This document shows positions 1 to 6,311 of a stretch of 13,389 nucleotides of DNA, one piece after another. The stretch comes from Hydrogenophaga sp. (lineage in GTDB: Bacteria > Pseudomonadota > Gammaproteobacteria > Burkholderiales > Burkholderiaceae_C). Where the stretch lies: the NCBI GenBank assembly GCA_020047875.1, contig JAIFNE010000046.1:1-13389 (forward strand). The letters run 5' to 3'. Under the pieces are notes generated by a model. That model saw only the letters and a program-made list of their open reading frames with translations. It made no database searches and was not told where the DNA came from. The translations under genes were made by a program, and so were the position numbers. Numbering within the stretch: position 1 is the first letter of the stretch; each line of letters opens with the position of its first letter.

Positions 1-27
1 AACCAATCCAACCAGTTTCTTGCTCAT
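1..27 (-). CDS. asd: aspartate-semialdehyde dehydrogenase, N-terminal 9 codons only
   Basis: The minus strand starts with ATG at 27 and reads MSKKLVGLV before the window ends. This matches the start of proteobacterial Asd (typically continuing into GWRGMVGS), the NADPH-dependent enzyme that reduces aspartyl phosphate to aspartate semialdehyde for lysine, threonine and methionine. A good ribosome-binding site, AAGGG at 40-36, lies 8 bases upstream. In Comamonadaceae asd commonly follows leuB, which supports the call. Only nine codons are visible, so the identification rests on the start motif plus synteny. The gene sits behind a long leader region with possible control elements (28-369). Confidence 0.8.
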
Positions 28-33
28 TTCAAA

Positions 34-129
34 CGCCCTTTCAGTTTAAAAACAGTGCACACCCGACTGTTTGCCCCGGCTCGTCTGGCCAAGGAGGGCG
101 CACGACGAAACGGAGCTGGATCAGCCCTT
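34..129 (-). promoter_or_regulatory. competing RNA pairings over the asd ribosome-binding site
   Basis: On the minus strand, CGCCCT at 100-95 is exactly complementary to AGGGCG at 39-34, which overlaps the asd Shine-Dalgarno sequence (40-36). The same segment is complementary to AGGGC at 128-124, the Lys-Gly codons that end the leader frame. The neighbouring CCTTG (94-90) could also pair with CAAGG (130-126). The asd site and the leader end therefore compete for one partner, the layout expected of an attenuator acting on translation. Pairings were found by eye and no folding energies were computed. Confidence 0.3.
48..72 (-). terminator. weak terminator-like hairpin upstream of asd
   Basis: AAACAGT (72-66) and ACTGTTT (56-50) are exact inverted copies around a 9-base loop, and the minus strand runs on into TTTTT (52-48). 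The shape is that of an intrinsic terminator or attenuator. The stem, however, is only 7 pairs and AT-rich, much weaker than the gltA terminator in this window. It could be a conditional structure in the asd leader or chance. Confidence 0.3.
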
Positions 130-219
130 GATGGTCGTGGTAGTGGTGATCGCGCGCGCAGCACGCCAAGCCGTGGTGGCGAGGGTGTGGTTCGGTGTGA
201 ACGGGTGGGCGGCGAACAT
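121..219 (-). CDS. putative Thr/Ile-rich leader peptide upstream of asd
   Basis: From ATG 219 the frame gives 32 residues, starting MFAAHPFTPNHTLATT and ending ARAITTTTTIKG before TGA (123-121). Five consecutive threonine codons are flanked by isoleucine codons. They use three different codons (ACC, ACT, ACC, ACG, ACC), so this is not a simple DNA repeat. The pattern recalls ThrL of E. coli, whose Thr/Ile run senses charged tRNA and controls thrABC, and asd makes a threonine precursor. The start is uncertain. ATG 219 has no visible ribosome-binding site, while an in-frame ATG at 243 has CAGG just upstream and would give 40 residues. The frame is open back to the leuB stop. The call is an inference from codon content and position. 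It could be chance. Confidence 0.45.
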   Translation of the reverse strand: MFAAHPFTPNHTLATTAWRAARAITTTTTIKG

Positions 220-369
220 CGGGCGAGATTGTAATCGTGTCATCGCACCTGCATCCCGCACCGTGTGGAACGTCACCGGCTTGCAGACGGCTTCTTTTGC
301 AGCGCTGGCTGCCCGAGCCGCAGACCGCGGCGCCTGCCATCCGACCTCGCCCGTACCGCGCGCTCCTCT

Positions 370-1499
370 TCAGCCCAGTGCCTTGACCACCGCCGTGCCC
401 ATCTCCGCCGTGCCCACCTTGGTGGTGCCTTCGCTGTGGATGTCGGGCGTGCGCAAACCCTGGCCCAGCACCTGCTGCACCGCCGCTTCGATGCGGTTGG
501 CGGCTTCAGGCTGGTTCAGGCTGAAGCGCAGCATCATGGCCGCAGACAGGATGGTGGCCAGCGGATTGGCCACGCCCTTGCCAGCGATGTCGGGCGCGCT
601 GCCGTGGCTGGGCTCGTACAGGCCTTGGCCTTTGGCGTTCAGGCTGGCCGATGGCAGCATGCCGATGGAGCCGGTGAGCATGGAGGCTTCGTCGGACAGG
701 ATGTCGCCGAACATGTTGCCGGTGACCACCACGTCGAACGCCTTGGGTGCCTTCACCAGCTGCATGGCGGCGTTGTCCACGTACATGTGCTGCAGTTCCA
801 CGTCGGGGTATTGCGCATGCACCTCGGTGACCACGTCCTTCCAGAACTGGAAGGTTTCCAGCACGTTGGCCTTGTCGACGCTGGTCACTTTTTTGCTGCG
901 CTTGCGCGCGGCCTGGAACGCCACATGGGCGATGCGCTCGATTTCGGGTTTGCTGTAGCGCATGGTGTCGAAGGCTTCCTCACATGGGCGATGCGCTCGA
1001 TTTCGGGTTTGCTGTAGCGCATGGTGTCGAAGGCTTCCTCAGTGCCGGGGAAGTGCCCGTCGGTGGCCACGCGGCGGCCGCGTGGCTGGCCGAAGTAGAT
1101 GTCGCCGGTGAGCTCGCGGATGATCAAAATGTCCAGCCCGGCGATCAGCTCGGGTTTGAGGCTGGACGCACCGACCAGCTGCTCGTAGCAGATGGCGGGC
1201 CGGAAGTTGGCGAACAGGCCCAGGTGTTTGCGCAAACCCAGGATCGCCTGCTCGGGGCGCAGCGGGCGATCGAGCTTGTCGTATTTCCAGTCACCGACCG
1301 CGCCAAACAGGATGGCGTCGGACGCCTTGGCGAGGTTGAGTGTGGATTCCGGCAGCGGGTGGCCGTGGGCCTCGTAGGCGGCGCCGCCCACCAGCGCTGA
1401 TTCCATTTCAAAGGGGAGACCGAGCGCGTCAAGCACCTTGACGGCCTCGGCCACGATCTCGGTGCCGATGCCATCGCCGGGGAGTACTGCAATTTTCAT
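370..1499 (-). pseudogene. leuB: 3-isopropylmalate dehydrogenase, frameshifted by a 59-bp tandem duplication
   Basis: LeuB oxidatively decarboxylates 3-isopropylmalate with NAD+, the third leucine-specific step. The N-terminal part (ATG 1499, MKIAVLPGDGIGTE) is clear, and ELTGDIYFGQPRG precedes the break. The C-terminal part carries the lysine of VDKANVL, the Mg-binding aspartates of YVDNAAMQ and FGDILSDEAS, and the NAD-site motif HGSAPDIAGK, ending at TGA 372-370. Between them, bases 922-980 are repeated exactly at 981-1039. As 59 is not a multiple of three, translation shifts and stops at 885 after 204 residues. The rest is open in another frame from an internal ATG at 963. Removing one copy gives one continuous 356-residue protein, normal for LeuB. 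Nothing else in the gene looks decayed. It follows leuD by 66 bases. The start has only a weak ribosome-binding site. Confidence 0.9.
922..1039. repeat. exact 59-bp tandem duplication inside leuB
   Basis: Bases 922-980 and 981-1039 are identical at all 59 positions. Identity at offset 59 continues for two more bases (61 in total). The left flanks differ (c at 921, t at 980). Each copy encodes the stretch around MRYSKPEIERIAHV on the minus strand. The unit is single-copy in normal LeuB, so this is a recent duplication or an assembly joint where overlapping ends were not merged. Confidence 0.97.
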
Positions 1500-1565
1500 G
1501 GGGTGTTTTTTTCGTGGTACCGGCGGGGTAGCCCAGCGCGGTGACGGTTGCGCTTGAAGACGGGC

Positions 1566-2216
1566 TCAGCCCGGCATGGTGTTGGTCAGCCAAGGCTTGG
1601 CGGCCAAACGTTGCGACTCGAAGGCGGCGATCTTGTCTTTGTGGCGCAGGGTGAGGCCAATGTCGTCCAGGCCGTTGAGCAGGCAGTACTTGCGGAACGC
1701 CTGCACGTCGAACGTGAGCTCGTCGCCCTGGGGCAAGACCACGCGCTGTCGCTCCAGATCGATCGTCAGTTCGTAGCCGGGGAAGGCCGCGACTTCGTTG
1801 AACAGGCGATCCACCTGGGCCTCCGGCAGCACGATGGGCAAGATGCCGTTTTTGAAGCAGTTGTTGAAAAAGATGTCGGCATAACTCGGGGCGATCAGGG
1901 CGCGAAAACCGTATTGCCCGATCGCCCAGGGCGCGTGTTCGCGGCTGGAGCCGCAACCGAAGTTCTTGCGCGCCAGCAAGATGGAAGCGCCCGCATAGCG
2001 CGGTTGGTTCAGCACGAAGTCGGGGTTGGCCTTGCGGCTGGCCGGGTCCTGACCAGGCTCGCCTTTGTCGAGATAGCGCCACTCGTCAAACAGGTTGGGG
2101 CCAAAGCCGGTCTTGTGAATCGACTTCAGAAACTGCTTGGGAATGATGGCGTCGGTGTCGACGTTTTCCCGGTCAATCGGCGCGACCAAGCCGCGGTGGG
2201 TGGTGAACGGCGTCAT
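1566..2216 (-). CDS. leuD: 3-isopropylmalate dehydratase small subunit
   Basis: LeuD pairs with LeuC to isomerise 2-isopropylmalate to 3-isopropylmalate in leucine synthesis. The 216-residue product has the expected length. It shows the small-subunit motifs NVDTDAIIPKQFLK (residues 18-31) and NFGCGSSREHAPWAI (residues 85-99), the latter lining the substrate pocket in the aconitase swivel domain. ATG 2216 is chosen because the protein then begins MTPFTTHRG like other LeuD proteins. The same frame stays open further upstream, but that part overlaps the lipoprotein gene in another frame. The start overlaps that gene's stop as ATGA, so translation is probably coupled. No strong separate ribosome-binding site is visible. 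The frame is intact. Confidence 0.96.
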   Translation of the reverse strand: MTPFTTHRGLVAPIDRENVDTDAIIPKQFLKSIHKTGFGPNLFDEWRYLDKGEPGQDPASRKANPDFVLNQPRYAGASILLARKNFGCGSSREHAPWAIGQYGFRALIAPSYADIFFNNCFKNGILPIVLPEAQVDRLFNEVAAFPGYELTIDLERQRVVLPQGDELTFDVQAFRKYCLLNGLDDIGLTLRHKDKIAAFESQRLAAKPWLTNTMPG

Positions 2217-2344
2217 TTCTTTTTGGCCGCGTCTTCCAGCACCTGACCGCCCTTCTGAATGTCCTGGCCCACACCTTTCACGGTGTTGCAGGCGCTCAGG
2301 AACATGAGGGCAGCAGCGGCGAAGAGGGCAATGATCGGTTTCAT
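2213..2344 (-). CDS. small entericidin-like lipoprotein
   Basis: This 43-residue protein starts MKPIIALFAAAALMFLSAC and continues NTVKGVGQDIQKGGQVLEDA to a triple-lysine end. A short positive start, a hydrophobic stretch and a lipobox ending at Cys19 (LSAC) mark a signal-peptidase II lipoprotein. The remaining 24 residues, with the NTVKGVGQDIQKGG pattern, resemble the entericidin A/B family of tiny lipoproteins (one is proposed as a stress-linked toxin in E. coli). A strong ribosome-binding site (AAGGAAG) precedes ATG 2344, and the gene lies 12 bases after leuC. Its TGA overlaps the leuD ATG. Position among leu genes appears typical for Comamonadaceae, as far as I recall. Its role there is unknown. 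It may act mainly to couple leuD translation. Confidence 0.85.
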   Translation of the reverse strand: MKPIIALFAAAALMFLSACNTVKGVGQDIQKGGQVLEDAAKKK

Positions 2345-2356
2345 GGCAGCTTCCTT

Positions 2357-3778
2357 TCAGACAAATTGACGGACATCGACGAAGTGACCATGGATGGCCG
2401 CAGCGGCCGCCATGGCGGGGGAGACGAGGTGTGTGCGGCCGCCAGCGCCCTGGCGACCCTCGAAGTTGCGGTTGCTGGTGGAGGCGCAGCGCTCGCCCGG
2501 CTCCAGCCGGTCGGCGTTCATTGCCAGGCACATGGAGCAACCTGGCTCACGCCACTCAAAGCCTGCCGCCTTGAAGATTTCATGCAGGCCCTCGCGCTCG
2601 GCCTGCTCTTTCACCAGACCGGAGCCGGGCACCACCATCGCCAGCTTGATGTTTTTCGCCACTTTGCGACCCAATTTTTTCACCAGTGCTGCAGCCTCGC
2701 GCATGTCTTCGATTCGGCTGTTGGTGCAGGAGCCGATGAACACCTTGTCGACAAAGATGTCGTTGAGTGGCTTGCCCGGTTGCAGCGCCATGTAGGTGAG
2801 CGCGCGCTCGATGGCGCCTCGTTTGTTCGGGTCTTTTTCCTTGTCGGGATCGGGCACGCAGCCGTCCACGCCCAACACCATTTCGGGTGAAGTGCCCCAA
2901 GTCACCTGCGGCACGATGTGGGTTGCATCGAGCTCCACCACGGCGTCGAAGCTGGCGTCGGGATCGGACTTGAGCGTCTTCCAGTAGGCCACCGCCTGAT
3001 CCCATTCGACGCCCGTGGGCGACAGCGGCCGGCCCTTCACGTAGTCGATGGTTTTTTCGTCCACCGCCACCAGACCGGCGCGCGCGCCGCCTTCGATGGC
3101 CATGTTGCAGACCGTCATGCGGCCTTCCATGCTGAGCGCGCGGATCGCGCTGCCACCAAATTCGATGGTGTAGCCGGTGCCACCTGCGGTGCCGATCTTG
3201 CCGATGATGGCGAGCACGATGTCTTTGGCGGTGACACCCCTGCCCAGGGTGCCGTCGACCCTCACCAGCATGTTGCGGGCCTTCTTGGCCAGCAGGGTTT
3301 GCGTGGCCATCACGTGCTCCACCTCGCTGGTGCCGATGCCATGGGCCAGCGCACCGAAAGCGCCGTGGGTGGAGGTGTGGGAATCGCCGCAGACCACGGT
3401 CATGCCGGGCAGGGTGGCGCCGTTTTCGGGGCCGATCACATGCACGATGCCCTGGCGCTTGGACATGAAAGGGAAGAAGGCCGCTGCGCCGAATTCGGCA
3501 ACGTTTTTGTCCAGCGTGACGATCTGTTCTTTGCTGATCGGATCGGTGATGCCGGCGTAGCCATGCTCCCAGCCGGTGGTCGGCGTGTTGTGGTCGGCGG
3601 TGGCGACGATGGAGCTGACCCGCCAGACTTTTCGGCCGGCCTGGCGCAGGCCTTCAAAGGCCTGCGGACTGGTCACCTCGTGCACCAGATGCCGGTCGAT
3701 GTAGAGCACGGAGGTGCCATCTTCTTCGCTGTGGACGACGTGCTCGTCCCAGATCTTGTCGTAAAGGGTGCGTCCCAT
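2357..3778 (-). CDS. leuC: 3-isopropylmalate dehydratase large subunit
   Basis: LeuC carries the [4Fe-4S] cluster of isopropylmalate isomerase and works with LeuD in the cytoplasm. The 473-residue product aligns by eye with E. coli LeuC end to end. It has DRHLVHEVTSPQAF near the start, CGDSHTSTHGAFGALAHGIG (130-149), SMEGRMTVCNMAIE, IGSCTNS with cluster ligand Cys351, PGCSMCLAMN with Cys414 and Cys417, and SNRNFEGRQG. No frame break was found. ATG 3778 fits the family start (MGRTLYDKIWDEHVV). There is no obvious ribosome-binding site. It is the first gene after the gltA terminator, so it should have its own promoter in 3779-3881. It leads the leuC - lipoprotein - leuD - leuB cluster. Confidence 0.97.
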   Translation of the reverse strand: MGRTLYDKIWDEHVVHSEEDGTSVLYIDRHLVHEVTSPQAFEGLRQAGRKVWRVSSIVATADHNTPTTGWEHGYAGITDPISKEQIVTLDKNVAEFGAAAFFPFMSKRQGIVHVIGPENGATLPGMTVVCGDSHTSTHGAFGALAHGIGTSEVEHVMATQTLLAKKARNMLVRVDGTLGRGVTAKDIVLAIIGKIGTAGGTGYTIEFGGSAIRALSMEGRMTVCNMAIEGGARAGLVAVDEKTIDYVKGRPLSPTGVEWDQAVAYWKTLKSDPDASFDAVVELDATHIVPQVTWGTSPEMVLGVDGCVPDPDKEKDPNKRGAIERALTYMALQPGKPLNDIFVDKVFIGSCTNSRIEDMREAAALVKKLGRKVAKNIKLAMVVPGSGLVKEQAEREGLHEIFKAAGFEWREPGCSMCLAMNADRLEPGERCASTSNRNFEGRQGAGGRTHLVSPAMAAAAAIHGHFVDVRQFV

Positions 3779-3817
3779 GGTGGCGTGTGACTCGGCAGTT
3801 CGTTGGGCGGGAATTCG

Positions 3818-3823
3818 ATTTTA
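3818..3823 (-). promoter_or_regulatory. possible -10 element for leuC
   Basis: The minus strand reads TAAAAT here, 5 of 6 matches to the sigma-70 -10 consensus, about 40 bases ahead of the leuC ATG. It is AT-rich in an otherwise very GC-rich gap, just after the gltA terminator where a new promoter is needed. No good -35 hexamer lies 16-18 bases upstream, so support is weak. I saw no Leu-rich leader frame in this gap. Confidence 0.3.
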
Positions 3824-3881
3824 GGGCAAGGGCCGCGCGGTGCCGCCCTGCGCGCTTCGGGCGCGGGCCGGGCGCTGTCTC

Positions 3882-3920
3882 AAAAAAATTGCCCGCGCCG
3901 CAGGGTGCGGGGCGGGCAAT
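3882..3920 (-). terminator. rho-independent terminator of the sdh-gltA cluster
   Basis: On the minus strand ATTGCCCGC (3920-3912) pairs with GCGGGCAAT (3896-3888). Inside, CCGCA and TGCGG (3910-3898) add five more pairs around a GGG loop, with one G-G mismatch between the two stem parts. Seven T's follow (3888-3882). It starts 37 bases after the gltA stop and separates that cluster from leuC. Confidence 0.93.
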
Positions 3921-3956
3921 GTTCCGGGCGTTCGGCTGGTTGCCGACCCGCCATTT

Positions 3957-5245
3957 TCAGCGCTTGAAGCCCGGAATGTCGCGGCTGGGCGAGCCGGTGA
4001 ACAGCTGCCGTGGACGGCCGATCTTGTACTCGGGGTCGCCGATCATTTCGTTGAGCTGGGCAATCCAGCCCACGGTGCGGGCCAGCGCGAAGACGCCGGT
4101 GAACAGGTTCACCGGAATGCCAATGGCTCGCTGCACGATGCCGGAGTAGAAATCGACGTTCGGGTAGAGCTTGCGCGACACGAAATACTCGTCTTCCAGC
4201 GCAATGCGCTCCAGCTCTTTGGCGAGCTTGAACAGCGGATCGTTTTCCAGACCCAGCTCGGCCAGAACCTCGTTGCAGGTTTCCTGCATGAGCTTGGCGC
4301 GGGGGTCGTAGTTTTTGTACACGCGGTGGCCAAAGCCCATGAGCTTCACGCCGGAGTTCTTGTCTTTGACCTTCTCCATGAACTCACCCACCTTGGCCAC
4401 ACCGCCCTGGGCTTGAATGTCTTCCAGCATGTTCAGGCAGGCTTCGTTGGCGCCGCCGTGGGCAGGGCCCCACAGGCAGGCCACACCGGCGGCGATCGCA
4501 GCGAACGGGTTGGTGCCCGACGAGGCGCACAGGCGCACGGTGGAGGTGGATGCGTTTTGTTCGTGGTCTGCGTGCAGGATGAAGATGCGATCGAGCGCGC
4601 GCTCGATCACCGGGTTGACCACGTAGTCCTCACACGGTGTACCAAACATCATGCGCAGGAAGTTGCCCGCGTAAGACAGGTTGTTCTTGGGGTACATGTA
4701 GGGCTGGCCCATTTTGTACTTGTAAGACAACGCCACCAGCGTCGGCATTTTGGCAATCAGGCGAATCGCTGCGATCTCGCGGTGCTTCGGATTGTTGATG
4801 TCGGTGCTGTCGTGATAGAAGGCCGACATGCCGCCGACCAGTCCGGTCAGGATGGCCATCGGGTGCGCATCCCGGCGGAACCCGCGCAGGAAGAACTGCA
4901 TCTGCTCGTTCACCATCGTGTGGTTGGTCACCATCGAGTGAAAGGCCTTGCGCTCCGCCTCATTCGGCAGCTCGCCGTTGAGCAGCAGGTAGCAGGTTTC
5001 CAGGTAGTCGCATCGTGTGGCCAGTTGCTCGATCGGGTAGCCCCGATAAAGCAGTTCGCCCTGATGGCCGACTGGCAGGAGGCGGTGGAGAGGAAGCCCG
5101 GGTCGTAGGTGAACATGCCAGTCTGCGCATACAGCTTGCGGATGTCGATCACATCGGGCCCCACGGTACCGGCGTACATGGGCAGATCGACGCTCGGGCT
5201 GCCGTTGGAGAACGACAGGGTGGCTTTGTTGTCTACGAGTTTCAT
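3957..5245 (-). pseudogene. gltA: citrate synthase, frame broken by a short deletion after codon 61
   Basis: GltA condenses acetyl-CoA and oxaloacetate to citrate. From ATG 5245 (ribosome-binding site AAGGAAA) the first 61 codons are normal, ending FLSTASCQSAI at 5063. The frame then runs on as unrelated sequence to a stop at 4928. The true continuation, GELLYRGYPIEQLA, is in another frame from 5060 and is intact to TGA 3959-3957. It includes the catalytic histidines in WGPAHGGANEA and GFGHRVYKN and the aspartate in PNVDFYSGI. From memory of the family, about seven residues (like TYIDGDK) belong in the gap. With 19 missing bases the total becomes 435 residues, the usual length. The rest shows no decay, so an assembly error or very recent deletion is likely. 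The gene follows sdhE by 23 bases and is closed by a strong terminator. Confidence 0.9.
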
Positions 5246-5268
5246 GCGGTTTCCTTAAACAAGCGGTT

Positions 5269-5562
5269 TCAAGCGGTGGGCCGTGCCGTACGCAACAGGC
5301 TCAGCACGTGGCTGACATCGGTTCGGGCCATTTCGCCCTCGGGAGCTTTGCGGCCCAGCAACAGATCGAGCAGATCGTTGTCGGACAGATCCATTAGAGC
5401 CCCGAGAGCTTCGGCCTGCCTGACGGTGAGATCGGCGGCGTGTTGGTCGAAAAAGCGCTCAATGAACAGGTCGTTCTCGAGCAAGCCCCGGCGGCAGCGC
5501 CAGCGCAGCTTGCTCAGGGCTCGCGCGTCAATCGGCGCGTCAAGGCTGTCGGTGGCGTTCAT
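5269..5562 (-). CDS. sdhE: FAD assembly factor of succinate dehydrogenase
   Basis: SdhE (formerly YgfY/DUF339) is a small soluble chaperone that helps attach FAD covalently to SdhA. The 97-residue product has the family hallmark RGLLENDL at residues 25-32 (consensus RGxxExD), preceded by LSKLRWRCR and followed by a helical C-terminal half. Length is slightly above the usual 85-95 owing to a longer N-terminus. ATG 5562 is chosen as the nearest start giving a family-like N-terminus. It lies 20 bases after sdhB, and no clear ribosome-binding site is seen. Position between sdhB and gltA matches other Burkholderiales. Confidence 0.93.
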   Translation of the reverse strand: MNATDSLDAPIDARALSKLRWRCRRGLLENDLFIERFFDQHAADLTVRQAEALGALMDLSDNDLLDLLLGRKAPEGEMARTDVSHVLSLLRTARPTA

Positions 5563-5582
5563 GGATCGTGTGACGGGCGCGC

Positions 5583-6287
5583 TCAGATCGAGCGCATGAC
5601 CAACATTTCCTTGATCTTGCCGATCGCCTTGGTGGGGTTCAGACCCTTGGGGCAAACGTCGACACAGTTCATGATCGAGTGGCAGCGGAACAGGCGGTAC
5701 GGGTCTTCCAGGTTGTCCAGGCGCTGGGCAGTGGCTTCGTCGCGGCTGTCGGCAATGAAGCGGTACGCCTGGAGCAGACCAGCCGGGCCGACGAATTTGT
5801 CGGGGTTCCACCAGAAGCTGGGGCAGCTGGTGGAGCAGCTGGCGCACAGGATGCACTCGTACAGGCCGTTAAGCTCGTCGCGCTCCTCAGGGCTCTGCAG
5901 ACGCTCTTTTTCGGGCGGCACGCTGTCGTTGATCAGGTAGGGCTTGATGCTGTTGTATTGCTTGAAGAACAGCGTCATGTCCACGATCAAGTCGCGCACC
6001 ACCGGCAAACCCGGCAGGGGCTTGAGGGTGATCACGCCGGGCAGGGTGTTCATGTTGGTGAGACACGCCAGACCATTCTTGCCGTTGATGTTCATCGCGT
6101 CCGAACCGCACACGCCCTCGCGGCAGGAGCGGCGAAACGAGATCGATGGATCGACCTTCTTGAGCTTCATCAACGCGTCGAGCAACATGCGCTCGTGGCC
6201 GTCGAGCTCGACCTCGATGGTCTGCATGTACGGCTTGGCGTCCTTCTCGGGGTCGTAGCGGTAGATCTTGAATGTGCGAAGTGACAT
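5583..6287 (-). CDS. sdhB: succinate dehydrogenase iron-sulfur subunit
   Basis: SdhB passes electrons from SdhA flavin through three clusters to quinone at the inner membrane. All ligands are present in the 234-residue protein. The [2Fe-2S] motif SCREGVCGSDA has Cys55, Cys60 and Asp63, with Cys75 further on. Cys145, Cys148, Cys151 and Cys155 lie in CILCASCSTSCPS. Cys202, Cys208 and Cys212 lie in CHSIMNCVDVCPKG, together serving the [4Fe-4S] and [3Fe-4S] clusters. ATG 6287 has GGAG seven bases upstream. The gene follows sdhA by 25 bases in the sdhCDAB order. Length and sequence are typical and the frame is intact. Confidence 0.98.
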   Translation of the reverse strand: MSLRTFKIYRYDPEKDAKPYMQTIEVELDGHERMLLDALMKLKKVDPSISFRRSCREGVCGSDAMNINGKNGLACLTNMNTLPGVITLKPLPGLPVVRDLIVDMTLFFKQYNSIKPYLINDSVPPEKERLQSPEERDELNGLYECILCASCSTSCPSFWWNPDKFVGPAGLLQAYRFIADSRDEATAQRLDNLEDPYRLFRCHSIMNCVDVCPKGLNPTKAIGKIKEMLVMRSI

Positions 6288-6311
6288 GGGGTGCTCCGGT
6301 TCGGTTCGATC

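Larger units (their letters stand above)
28..369 (-). promoter_or_regulatory. leuB-asd intergenic region / asd leader
   Basis: This gap of 342 bases holds no full-size gene I can support. It contains a 32-codon Thr/Ile-rich leader-type frame (219-121), a weak hairpin followed by five T's on the minus strand (72-48), and complementary segments that could hide or free the asd ribosome-binding site (34-129). A TACAAT hexamer at 233-228 (minus strand) resembles a -10 box, but I find no convincing -35 partner. If it is used, transcription would begin almost at the leader ATG. The gap is unusually long compared with the other spacings in this leftward cluster, which argues that it does something. 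Confidence 0.5.

Noticed and set aside
41..340. Minus-strand 99-codon frame (His/Arg/Cys-rich) in the leuB-asd gap
   Set aside because: No family resemblance and no ribosome-binding site; the more meaningful frame in this gap is the Thr/Ile-rich one at 219-121.
71..958. Plus-strand frames opposite leuB and the asd leader
   Set aside because: They cover conserved leuB codons on the other strand and show no recognisable domain.
3779..3881. Possible leucine leader peptide ahead of leuC
   Set aside because: No short frame with a run of Leu codons was found in the gap.
3840..5108. Plus-strand open frame of 422 codons opposite gltA
   Set aside because: Composition is typical of an antisense shadow in high-GC DNA, and it runs across the gltA terminator; the minus strand carries the conserved citrate synthase.
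5246..5276. Three GCGGT copies (two GCGGTTTC) around the gltA start and sdhE end
   Set aside because: Short, partly coding and overlapping the ribosome-binding region; probably chance.
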